Of a stretch of DNA of 64,000 bases, positions 12,201-21,736 are shown piece by piece. The notes beneath the pieces are model-generated. The model saw only the letters and a program-made list of their open reading frames with translations, searched no databases and was not told where the DNA came from. Each line of letters opens with the position of its first letter. The first letter of the stretch is position 1. The translations under genes and the position numbers were made by a program. The stretch is taken from positions 9,436,891-9,500,890 of the forward strand of contig JAREIK010000801.1 of NCBI GenBank assembly GCA_029783825.1. The letters run 5' to 3'. Source of the DNA: Sapria himalayana (taxonomy: Eukaryota > Streptophyta > Magnoliopsida > Malpighiales > Rafflesiaceae).

Positions 12201-13031
12201 AAAATCACAAAATAATTGTATTGTTCTAATTAAAATTTATAATTGTAATCTAAACAATCCACTTAATTTTGATTACCGGTTCATAATCGTGCAAATAAAA
12301 TTTCCAATCATTATCTTCGAAGTATAGCATGAGGTCCCTTAAGAGAGGTTAAAACATATAATGGTTACCGTATGAATGGTTTAAAATTTCACATTAAATC
12401 GTATGATAGCTACCAGGCAAAAGATAATATGGGGGTATGCATTAAAGGATCCAGTATATAATGAAACTAAAAATGACTATTATGAGACTTTGGTCAAAGT
12501 GATCGAGTTAGAATTTGAAGCCCTCTCAGTTAAAAAAACTGTGTTATTCAAATGTGAATGGTTCGATCCAACACCACATGTTGGTATTGTTGTCCATCCT
12601 CGATATAAACTTATCAATGTGCCAGAAAAAAATGAGTCAATAAGTATGACCATTTTGTCTTAGCAGTACAAGTATCACATGTTTATTATTGTGAATATCT
12701 GGGTCAGACCGATCCTAGAAATGATTGGAAAGCTATGTGCAAGATAAAAGAAAGGGCTCAAATTGATATCCCCTCATCACCAAGTATTGATTTCATAGAA
12801 CCATCTTTCAAAATGATGACAATGATGTTAGAATCGAAGCTAGTGGTGGGGAGCGAAGATGCCCTCTTAGTTGCATCTTCTAGGATTGATATAAGTGGGG
12901 ATGTAGATGTTGATAAAAATTTAATTGGTTACGAGGAAGAAATAAGTGATGAAGAGGAGTTTGAAAATGATGTTACTACATCTGAAGAAGAAGACGAACC
13001 AGATTTGGATGATTATGATGAGAAAGAGTAG
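9295..13031 (+). pseudogene. TNP2-like transposase of CACTA-1, disrupted
   Basis: Starts at an ATG (MEDDREWMYKGRIVN) leading the transposase-associated domain, with CYCTLVKCQNKKFLNVETVK as the Cys/His part. The TNP2 core follows in 9877-10383 (FYSTKKLVRGLGLLVQF, WGDDSDLNS, KVPYKKIHYFP, WKYFDGCFPNF). A frameshift near 10380 leads to YNLPPDLCMKEKFMFL, then WFDNHWKFLPINH, HNLDVMHIEKNVFDN and the DUF4218-like exon 11181-11585 (FPDGYASNMGRCVD, FFDSMEHLPVHLAHKARI, HYHWMYPLE). After a short intron comes 11674-11991. DUF4216-like sequence (TVLFKCEWFDPTPHVG) follows at 12530-12600, and an acidic tail ends at TAG 13029-13031. I count at least six internal stops or frameshifts, for example after GRIVN, after KWQNF and in IF*DLTYW. 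Confidence 0.85.
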
Positions 13032-13105
13032 ATAATGAGTTTTATGTTATTTTAATTATTAATCATTTTTGTTTATTTTCATTGCCTTATGTAATTTTTA
13101 CAGGT

Positions 13106-14938
13106 ATGGCACGTGAATGAGGTGGATGTAGCACATTACAAGGTCATACGAGTTATGGTATTGGTAGCATGGCCTTAGGTATGCCTAAAACTGGTAGAGG
13201 ATCATGAGTGGAAGAGACACCACAACATACAGAAAAGGTTGTGAATGTACCGCAGCAGCAGCATCAGCTGACTGATCCACATAATGGTCCTGAGATTTTG
13301 ATGAATGATCAAGAGACATGGGAAAGAGAGGATGGAGAGGATGGAAATGTTGGAGAGTCTTTCTCAGGGCACCCTATAAACGAGACTCTCTCAATTGCTC
13401 ATTTTGATCTGACAATTGATAATAAATAAGATATAAAACTTAACAAATTATTTATCAATTTATTAATTTATTTCTTACTTGCTAATACATTTTTTGTTAC
13501 AGGATGAAGTTAGAGAAGTTTAGTTCCATTTCTAGGATTCAGAGAATAATTTTCAGAAAGTCTTTTAAACCTAATTAACATAATTGAAAGTCACTCACAC
13601 ATAGAGATCAATTGATGATTTGGAGAGAATTTAAGGTAAATATTACAACCTAAAAATTTTTACATCTTTTATGTATTCTTTTATTCACTGATTAAAAATT
13701 TTTTATTTATAATATCAGAAAGTTTACAGGTGGACATAGCCAAAGGAGTTGGTCAAAAGTGTTTTCTACAAACATGCTACTAGTCAATATAAAGACACCA
13801 TGTACGAGATCAAAGATAAATGACTGAAGAAGAAAGAAAAAAATTTGAGTGTCCCGGATCATATTTTTGAGGAGTGGCAGAGTGGTTGGGAAGATCTGGA
13901 TTATAAGAAGAGGTGTGATAAACATAGCGGCAATCGTCGCTTAGAGCTAGCTGGGAAGGGTAGTGGCATGTCTACACACACTTGTGGAGCTTGCTCTATG
14001 CATGAGCACGAATGAGCATTTGTATTATTTCTAATTTATTCTTTTTATATTTATTACTTTGTGAATTGTGTTCAATTATGCCTAAATTTCATTTATCATA
14101 AGAAATTTTTTTTCAATATAATTAACATATGTATTATGTGTAATTATAGACATGCAAGGAGGGTAAGAAGCCCAGTGCTCCTTGCTTATTCAGATACAAG
14201 CACACGAAGGCTCATGATGACCAGACTTTAATTGATCAGAGATCTCATGCAAAAAATGTAAGTTAAAAAAAAATTAATTTTTCTTTTTTTTTGTTTGAAA
14301 ATAAATTGAAATACTTATGTATATTTTTATTAGGAGAGATATGAGGAAATGTTAGCTACTACGACTCAAGCATATTCCCAATCTACTTCAAGTTCATGTG
14401 ATGGTACAACAGGTAGTTCTCATTCATCAATTCCACCAGTTGATGCGAATCAGATTTGATATGCTGCTGTTGATGGCAAGGAGAAGTTGCTCGTCTATGG
14501 TGTCGGTTCGTCGACATCATCATTCTACTCACATAGACGACTAGACTATGAAGCTGAATTTTTAGGACCAGTTTCGAATTTGTTCTCGAAGATGGAGGAA
14601 TTTCAGGATGAGATGTGAAATTCGATACAGTTTCAGTTGGATGATACCGAGCGACGCATGATCGACTATGAAGATGATATGGATGAGTTGCGTATGCATT
14701 TTGACTAGCTTATAAAAAATTTCAGGAAGAATGATTATAGTTCAACCCTGATGATCTACCTCAGATTGTTCGTTGTAATGCTCCAGCTATAATATCTACT
14801 CCATCACCTACAGCACCACTTGTAGCAACCACATCAGGACTAGTAACAGCAGAAAGCTCTACCCTAGTTCCCAACATCTCACCGTGTGGACAAGAAACAT
14901 CACATCATAAGGATTATGAAACTAGGTTGGATGATTGA
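13106..14938 (+). pseudogene. Second CACTA-1 gene (En/Spm 'Transposase_24'-type), disrupted
   Basis: Exon-like blocks separated by AT-rich introns. 13106-13429 starts MARE with a stop and continues ETPQHTEKVVNVPQQQHQ. 13722-14016 has VYRWT.PKELVKSVFYKHA, PDHIFEEWQSGWEDLDYKK and NRRLELAGKGSGMSTHTCGA, matching the WxxxxW..NR...GG..THTGG layout of plant En/Spm second proteins. 14153-14262 has KKPSAPCLFRYKHTK. 14335-14707 has QSTSSSCDGTTGSS, DGKEKLLVYGVGSS and an acidic, coiled-coil-like FSKMEEFQDEM..MIDYEDDMDEL. Several stops interrupt it. By analogy with TNPA-like partners it would bind the subterminal repeats. Confidence 0.7.
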
Positions 14939-15189
14939 GTGTATTATACACATTTTTTTTCAATGCCTTAAACTTTGATTTTGGATTTTATTTTTTTTTA
15001 TTTTATCTTGATGTTTTTAATATATATATGCAGTATATATAGTTGTTTGCCGAGTTAATTAGATTTTTATTTTGTTGTTTTATCTGTAAATATTTCTGCA
15101 TGACTAAATCAAAACTGGAAGCAAATTGGTTGTTTTTTTTTGTGTTTTATGTTCCAGTTTCTACAGTGACTGCATAAATACTGCAAAAA

Positions 15190-15518
15190 AATTAGGTCGG
15201 TAATTACCGACCAAATTGTGACCAAACCGACCAAAAATTTTTAATATCAATGGTCGGTAAAAGGTCACCAAATGGTTGGTAATTCTTTTGGAAATTAATT
15301 ACCAACCAATGATTTTAAAAGATTTTGATTGGTTTTTTGTCGCAATTTTTTAGGTTTTTACCGACCATTTTGTGATCATTTACGGACCAAATATTTTTGG
15401 TGGGAAAATGGTTGGAATATAGTTAGAAATTATTTATCGGTAAATGGTATGTAAATTTCCGGTAAATTACCGACCATTTGGAGACCAATTATTGACCTAA
15501 TTCTTTTGGTTGGAAAAT
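15190..15518. repeat. Right subterminal repeat array of CACTA-1, inner part
   Basis: GGTCGGTAATTACCGACC at 15194 and many half-sites (GGTCGGTAAA, ACCGACCATTT, TGGTTGGAA) mirror the left array. The array is cut at 15518 by the solo LTR and resumes at 17093. Confidence 0.85.
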
Positions 15519-17087
15519 TATGAAATCCCGAAAAAAATGAACAAATAACTAACACAATTTGATTTTTGAAAAAAAAATAGGCAAAATGGTAATTTTGTAA
15601 TAAGAGAAAATAACCTGAAAATTTTAGAACCATAATAATAAAATGAATGTTGTTATTGAATTCTTCTTGGAAAATATAGCTACTGTGTCAAATTTCGTTA
15701 AATTCTGAGAAAACCAGAATTTGTTATATTTTTATTTAATTAAATAATTATTAGAATATTTAGAAAAAATAATTTGCTCAACCGAAAGACCACACCACAT
15801 CGTCCACACGTGGTTGTGCTTGCGCGGGTGGTCCATCGATTGTCCAGGTGTCAGCCTAAAAGAAAAAAAATTATTATTAATTAATGATAATAATAATTTT
15901 AAAAAAACATCAGGAATCCGGAAAACTGGAGAAATGTTGAAAAAAAAAAACATTCGGCAACAGAGAGAGATACATTACATAAAAAAAATATCCATGAATT
16001 TTCTTTTAATCATAACGGATTATTCTAGAATCGGAATGAAATAGTCCAAGAACTAAAGTTACTCTACACGACGAGATCTTCACATTAATATCAAATTTAT
16101 AAAGTTTCTATAAAATTTTCTGAAAGGTATCGATTTTCTCTTATCAGAATTTCTTTTTATTTAATGGCCAGAAATGATCATATTTTATATTTCAATTCGA
16201 ATTGTTAGAAATTTTATTGAAAATAATTAATTGTTGAAAAGTTTTGGTATTTCGTTTAGTAAAAATTAGTACATGATGAATTAGAGTTGGATAATTATAA
16301 TTGTGTCTGGAACATGAGCTAAATTGGAAATGACATATTTATTTTTCATATGCACGTGAACATTCCATATACATGGGTGAGTGCATGATATATATATAGT
16401 TATATGGATTGTATTTAGTGAACTTGAATTGGGGCAATGTCCATACTGAGTTGTGTGAGATTTTATTTGGTACATGATTATTATAGATTGTGAACTCGAA
16501 TTGGGACAACGTCCAGGCAGAGTTACGGTGGTTCATATTTCTCGTAGTAAATCCAAGAAAATCATATTTTATTCGGATAAATGTCCAATATGTTTTTCGA
16601 AGTAGGTCCATATTTTTAGGAATAATTCCAAAAAAATAAATATTTCAATATATATATACATATACATATACATATATATATCCAGATATATAATATGTCA
16701 CACTTGGTTTCGACATGTGTGAGGGAATCGATGGGACTCAAAAATATGGGCATATAAATATTTTATTCATAATTGCATTCATATAAATAGAGTACTTGAA
16801 TGAGTGCTGATATATATTCATGATATTTTACATGCACTTAGGTAGGGAGTAACTTTGAAGGAGTTTACCCTACTGATATTTAAACTTCGTTATAGGACCC
16901 CTTTTCAGGTACAGGTCCAGGACAGATGACAGATCCACATACGGGATCACATATGTGAAGGAAAGCTGGTTTTGGCTTAAATAATATGTGGTATTTTTTT
17001 TATTGTACATTTGAGAAAATTTTATTTTATTGCACATTGTATTGTGTGATGGAATGAAGAGGACTCCCTGGGGGATGGGGTATCACA
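15519..17087 (+). mobile_element. Solo LTR, Ty3/gypsy-like, nested in CACTA-1
   Basis: About 1.57 kb with none of the surrounding CCGACC motifs. It starts TATGAAATCCCGAAAAAA and ends GGGGATGGGGTATCACA, resembling gypsy LTRs that open with TGT-ATACCCCG and close with TACA/CACA. A perfect 5-bp duplication AAAAT flanks it (15514-15518 and 17088-17092). Removing it with one AAAAT restores TTGGTTGGAAAATGGTCGGA, which matches the neighbouring subterminal unit at 15400-15420. The second base is A instead of the usual G of TG..CA, presumably a transition. No internal polyprotein is present. Short reading frames inside are chance frames. Confidence 0.8.
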
Positions 17088-17092
17088 AAAAT

Positions 17093-17486
17093 GGTCGGAA
17101 TATCATCAGATTTTATTTGTCGGTAAATGGTATCCAAATGATCGGTAATTACCGACCATTTGGAGACCATATACTGACCAACTAATTTTGATCGGAAAAT
17201 GGTTGGAATTTAGCCGGTAATTATTTGTCGGTGATTGGTTGGTAAATGGTCATTAATTATCGACCATTTAGAGACCATCTACCGACCTTATTTATTCGGT
17301 CGATAAATCTTTGTTGGCAGATGATCGGAAAATGGTCAGTAATTTACCGACAGACAGATTTTTCGTCTGTAAAAAATTTAGCAACGAGCAAAATTACGAC
17401 CAAATATTTTAGTCGGTTAATGGTCGCTATTTTATATACCGACCAAAAAACACCGAATTAGCAACCAAAAGATTGGTCGGTAATTC
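17093..17486. repeat. Right subterminal repeat array of CACTA-1, outer part
   Basis: Dense GGTCGGTAATTACCGACCAT-type units and half-sites up to the terminal inverted repeat at 17503. The inward motif next to the terminus, GGTCGGTAATTC, mirrors ACCGACC at the left end. Confidence 0.85.
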
Positions 17487-18075
17487 GGTGAATTTTAGTA
17501 GTGGAAATTTACAAATGTATCCCATACATTATATAAATGGATACAAATTTAATATTTTAAAACATTATTCAGATAAAGCTATAATGAGAAGTGATATTTT
17601 AAAACATTATTGGTCTAACTATACTATATCTACTAATGATTTTCACCATCAACTAATTTAAATTCTACACGTGGAGTATTTTGCTTTACCTATTTAAGAG
17701 GAGAATTCTATTTAAATGTGAATGGTTGATCCTATTCTATATATGAGTACTAGAATTCATCATCAATACAATCTTATCGATGTGTATCATAAAAAATATA
17801 AATGTAAGTACGAGTCATTTATTCTTGTGGTTCAAGTCGAACAAGTATGTTATACCACTTATCCAACCATAAAAAGAAATTTGTGTCACTAGTGGGTAAT
17901 ATGTAAAATAAAACCTAGATTAGCTGTTAAAGTTGTTGAAAATAATATTATTGTCACTCCATCATGTGTATCAGCATTTCAAAAAAATAATATGAAACTT
18001 CATTAAATTATGTGTTGGGTAGATGATGGGCTTCAATTATTACTTGGTGAAATATAGAAACTATTTAGATATTGA

Positions 18076-18718
18076 TGATGACTATGTTTAAAGAAGATAA
18101 TAAAAAAGAATTAATTATAAAATCAAATGATGATGAATATATAAATAGAGATGATTTGTTCGGATTTTTTGATGATGACTAGAAATTTTTTGACTGCATT
18201 GTTATTTTGTCATTCTTATTTTGTAATCATTATAATGTGGACTGTTAAATAACAATTTTTATTTGTTTTCTTTAATATCATTGTATTTATCATTATGTCT
18301 TTTTATTATGATATTTTCATCACATGTTTTTATTATCTCTGTATATTTCGATATTTATATAACTTGTTTTAGGTAAGAGATGTAATCACTCAAATGGTGA
18401 TGACTATGTTTAAAGAAGATAATAAAAAAGAATTAATTATAAAATCAAATGATGATGAATATATAAATAGAGATGATTTGTTCGGATTTTTTGATGATGA
18501 CTAGAAATTTTTTGACTGCATTGTTATTTTGTCATTCTTATTTTGTAATCATTATAATGTGGATGTTAAATAACAATTTTTATTTGTTTTCTTTAATATC
18601 ATTGTATTTATCATTATGTCTTTTTATTATGATATTTTCATCACATGTTTTTATTATCTCTGTATATTTCGATATTTATATAACTTGTTTTAGGTAAGAG
18701 ATGTAATCACTCAAATGG
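18076..18718 (+). repeat. Near-identical 322-bp tandem duplication
   Basis: Copy one is 18076-18397 and copy two 18398-18718; both start TGATGACTATGTTTAAAGAA and end ATCACTCAAATGG. By eye they differ by a single base (GTGGACTGTT against GTGGATGTT), so the duplication is far younger than the decayed CACTA-2 genes around it. It covers the acidic C-terminus of the transposase relic and the AT-rich spacer before the second gene. Confidence 0.92.
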
Positions 18719-20525
18719 CCAATGATCTTAATATGTGAGGAAGGGTAGAAAAAGTTAACTAACAATTTGTGGAGGAGGAAATCTATTGTATTCAGTGATG
18801 GCAACACTACAAATTTCTCTCTTTATTCTTATACACGTACAGAGAAAACTTTGGCATCACCTCATCATACCATACATGGATTTACTGCCATAGATATATT
18901 ATCTTCATCTCATTTTGCAATAGAACATAATTATAGTATTGTCCCACCTATCTTAGAAGGCCCTTGCATTGATACTATATAGTAGTGACACTAGTAGGAT
19001 ATTCACAATCCATAATTTATATTATAAGTTATGAGAAAATCTTCATTTGCCCGCAATTAATAATAAATAGTATATAGATTTCTTTAATTTACTACACGCA
19101 TTCATTATCATTTTTCATTTTTTTTCATTTTAATCAAATATAAAATAAAATGTGAATGAAATTATAAGTATATTATAATATTTGAAATTTGGTAATTTAA
19201 AATAAAAACAAAGTATGATATTGTTACATATCAAACATTATCATTTAGAATTAAATAATATTTGCATTACAATGTTTTGGATAATAAATATAAATGAATA
19301 AAATATTAACTTAGTAACAGAAAAATAGGTATATTTTGTTTATATGTATATGTACATACTGATGTTAAATTACTTACAAGTTTATTCATTATGTTTCTCA
19401 TATAATTGAAAAGATATTTAAGGGGAAACTAGTTATTGAGATTATAAAGTGGATCAAAGTGCCCCCAAGTATGAATGAATTTTATTGAGAAGAATTTGAG
19501 GTATACTTTTCATGCATTTTTTTATTTTTCAATTTGGTTTACTATGATTTACTCTTAAGATAAATGCATTATAATGTATTATTGTTTATGTTGGTTTTTG
19601 TAGAAAAAGTACAAATGAAATAATACTTTGATGGTCTTGGTGAAAAATACATGGAAACATGTGGTAAGTGTGAGATATAATGACAAGCTTAGAAATTGAA
19701 GAAAAAATACAATAAAGATACAAAGCCTAAAAGTGTCTCCCTTAGTATTTGGATAAAGTGGTGGGAATACTAGAATAGTGAGTAGTTCAAGCCTTTATCC
19801 CATATAGCCTCACACAATCGTCGATCAGAGAAAGTAAGTGAAAGATTAGGACCTTCAAAACATATTGGAGGTTCAAACGTGACCTACCATCATTCAGTAG
19901 ATTCTGTATAATTGTTTTTTATTTTTTGTTATTATTTAAATTTTTTGAATGCAAAGAATAATATCTATGTGATAATGAATGATACACATTAATAGTAACT
20001 AATCTTTATTTTTAGGAGGCTGAGTTGAGATGTCCATCAATACCATTTGAGGTATTTAAGCGAATGTACAAGAAGAATGATGGATCATTTGTGGACAAAC
20101 TCTCAAATAATATTAATGTGAGTTTCTCATTTTATACTTATAGTTTCATATGAAAATTGTAATTAATAAAATAAAAAACGGTAAAAAAAATGATTATTTG
20201 GTATTAATTGTAAATAATATGCAAACTAACGTATATTTTTTAATCATAACTGACAATTTATTATTTATGGACTCATTAAATGTCATGACTAACTTTGTTT
20301 TTATATTATTTTTTAGAAGGGTGATGATAGTTTCTTGTGATAGTATAAAATTTATTTGAATGTATTAATGATAAGTTATGTTGTATTTTAATAAATGTAG
20401 AAAGCTATAAAGAATATGGTTGCAATTGCTTTACAATTGATAGATCCTTCTATAGAGATGGAAGAGATTGATGTTGTGCATATTTACCTTCAGGCCGTCG
20501 AAGTGGAGCCAAAAAAATGGTGAGT
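18700..20525 (+). pseudogene. Second CACTA-2 gene relic (En/Spm 'Transposase_24'-type)
   Basis: Degenerate exons on the plus strand: an N-terminal Ser/Thr/His-rich part (18767-18982, EKTLASPHHTIHGF). Near 19420-19500 comes GKLVIEIIKWIKVPPSMNEFYWEEFE, a WxxxP..EF layout typical of these proteins. 19608-19850 holds TWKHVVSVRYNDKLRN, PKSVSLSIWIKWWEYWN and SHNRRSEKVSERLGPSKHIGGSN. At 20014-20115 is EAELRCPSIPFEVFKRMYKKNDGSFVDK, and at 20400-20520 KNMVAIALQLIDPSIEMEEIDVVHIYLQAVE. Lysine/glutamate-rich repeats follow (20640-20860). Frames shift and contain stops. Confidence 0.65.
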
Positions 20526-20649
20526 GTACAGTCTCAGTACCCATGCATCTATATTTTATCCAAGTTATATTTGGAGTTCTTCATCATATTTTTCCAATTA
20601 AAATAACATATTTGATATAAGGTTGTGTGTGAAATGGCATAAAATTCAA

Positions 20650-20865
20650 GATACATTACAAAGGAAAAATGAGGCTGAAAAATGCAATAAAAGAATGAAG
20701 AGATACAAAAAAAGAATGAAAATCTGCAAAAAAAAAGAATGAAAAAATACAAAAGGAAATTAAAGAAATGAAAAAAAATAGAGGCTGAAAGATTGAAAAG
20801 AGAGGATGAAAGAATGAAAAGAGAGGATGAAAGAATGAAAAGATATAATGAAATATAACAAAATA
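20650..20865 (+). repeat. Purine-rich AAGAATGAAA / GAGGATGAAAGAATG repeats
   Basis: Short direct repeats of AAAAAAGAATGAAAA, then two and a half copies of the 24-bp unit GAAAAGAGAGGATGAAAGAA(TGAA). In frame they give Lys/Glu/Met-rich coiled-coil-like sequence (RMKREDERMKR), probably the C-terminal coiled coil of the second CACTA-2 protein. Confidence 0.6.
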
Positions 20866-21654
20866 TTTTGAAGATGGATAAAATAATATTTAAGTTGGCA
20901 AAGATATAATCTATTTTTCATCAATTTGAAGAGGATCCATCTAGATCTCTGTGGACAATACTCATCATGACAAGGACTAGTTGTTGTTTATAATATTGTT
21001 TTTATTATTTTTTTGCAATGAATATTTTTGATGTGAAATTATAATTTTTGTATTAATGTTTTTTTAATTAGGTTATAAATTGTGTATTGAAATTTATGGA
21101 CATTTATATTTATTATCTGACATGTTATTCTATAGTGGATATTATGTAAATGTCATTTGATGAATAATATGTGAATGTACTTATTTGATTACATGCCATA
21201 TGATTTCTATGTATATTTGTATATTATATACAACATATAAAAACTACACAAATGGGACATATTCCTATTGCAAATAATAGAAATGGAAAATGACATTTCT
21301 AAATCCATTTCTAAAATAGAAATGGATTTTTTGTTTCTATGTTATTCTATCGCTCACTTAGAAAAGGATAATACGTTTCTATTTTTCTTGTTGCTAATTT
21401 AGTGATAGAATCAAAGATCCTTATGTCATCACTAATTTTAGCAACAGAAAAAATACATTACTATTTATAGAAATGCCATTGCATTGTTCATTTCTAAAAA
21501 TTTAGAGATGAGCATTTTAGAAATAGATTCTTTCTATTTCTAAATCCGTTACTATTTGACCTTTGTGATGGAATTAAAAATGTAATAAGGCATTTTTGAT
21601 TCTATCTTTTCTTGTAGTGAATTAGAAAAACATATAAACATTTACATAAGTATG

Positions 21655-21736
21655 CCTACACACACACACAAATACACACACACACACACATATATGTATG
21701 TATATGTGTGTGTGTATATTTATATGTATATATATA
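21655..21736. repeat. (CA)n/(TG)n/(TA)n compound microsatellite, left of CACTA-3
   Basis: Runs of CACACACACACA, ATATATGTATG and TGTGTGTGTATA lie between the right end of CACTA-2 (21619) and the left end of CACTA-3 (21737). The same kind of compound repeat resumes beyond CACTA-3. Confidence 0.9.

Larger units (their letters stand above)
6215..17503 (+). mobile_element. CACTA-1: complete CACTA element, 11.3 kb
   Basis: The left terminus CACTACTAAAAATTACG starts at 6215. The right terminus ends TTTTAGTAGTG at 17503 (reverse complement CACTACTAAAATTCACCG). Both run directly into arrays of GGTCGG/CCGACC subterminal repeats. A 3-bp target duplication GAA flanks it (6212-6214 and 17504-17506), as expected for CACTA elements. 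Inside, on the plus strand, are a TNP2-like transposase relic and a second En/Spm-type gene relic, preceded by a long AT-rich 5' region. A gypsy-like solo LTR sits in the right subterminal array. Both genes contain stops, so this copy is not autonomous as it stands. It is inserted in the CACTA-2 transposase gene. Confidence 0.92.
4188..18183 (+). pseudogene. TNP2-like CACTA transposase relic (interrupted by CACTA-1)
   Basis: Many short frames on the plus strand follow the order of TNP2-type transposases: a CMKDEYVFF-like motif (about 4230), DVFMSLLIAELK, TISDFSTFS, CPYYMETL (near 4490), then the open stretch 4824-5054 with DNIFNTIMNMKKKT, KDLKELCSCIELYRNE and KEALCKW. The DUF4218-like part is at 5070-5800 and AKELSEREPHIDDSS and AKLEMDFAIWF at 5905-5990. 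After CACTA-1 the same gene continues at 17507 with NLQMYPIHYINGYKFN, then DUF4216-like sequence (STRIHHQYNLIDVY, VVQVEQVCYTTYP, WVICKIKPRLAVKV). It ends in an acidic tail near 18180. Numerous stops and frameshifts. The 5' third is absent. Confidence 0.8.
4188..21619 (+). mobile_element. CACTA-2: old CACTA (En/Spm) relic split by CACTA-1
   Basis: Decayed CACTA sequence occupies 4188-6214 and resumes at 17504-21619; the middle is the younger CACTA-1. The right end is TTTTCTTGTAGTG at 21607-21619, the complement of a CACTACAAGAAAA terminus. It is preceded by about 350 bp rich in TTTCTATTTCTAA-type subterminal repeats. The left end is missing: coding similarity starts in the middle of the transposase, directly against hAT-2. 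The coding strand is plus, with a TNP2-like gene followed by a second En/Spm-type gene. Its sequence is close to CACTA-3 and CACTA-6, so the three form one family. Confidence 0.75.

Noticed and set aside
15732..16611. Several 64-90-codon frames
   Set aside because: All lie in the gypsy-like solo LTR, overlap one another and resemble no protein.
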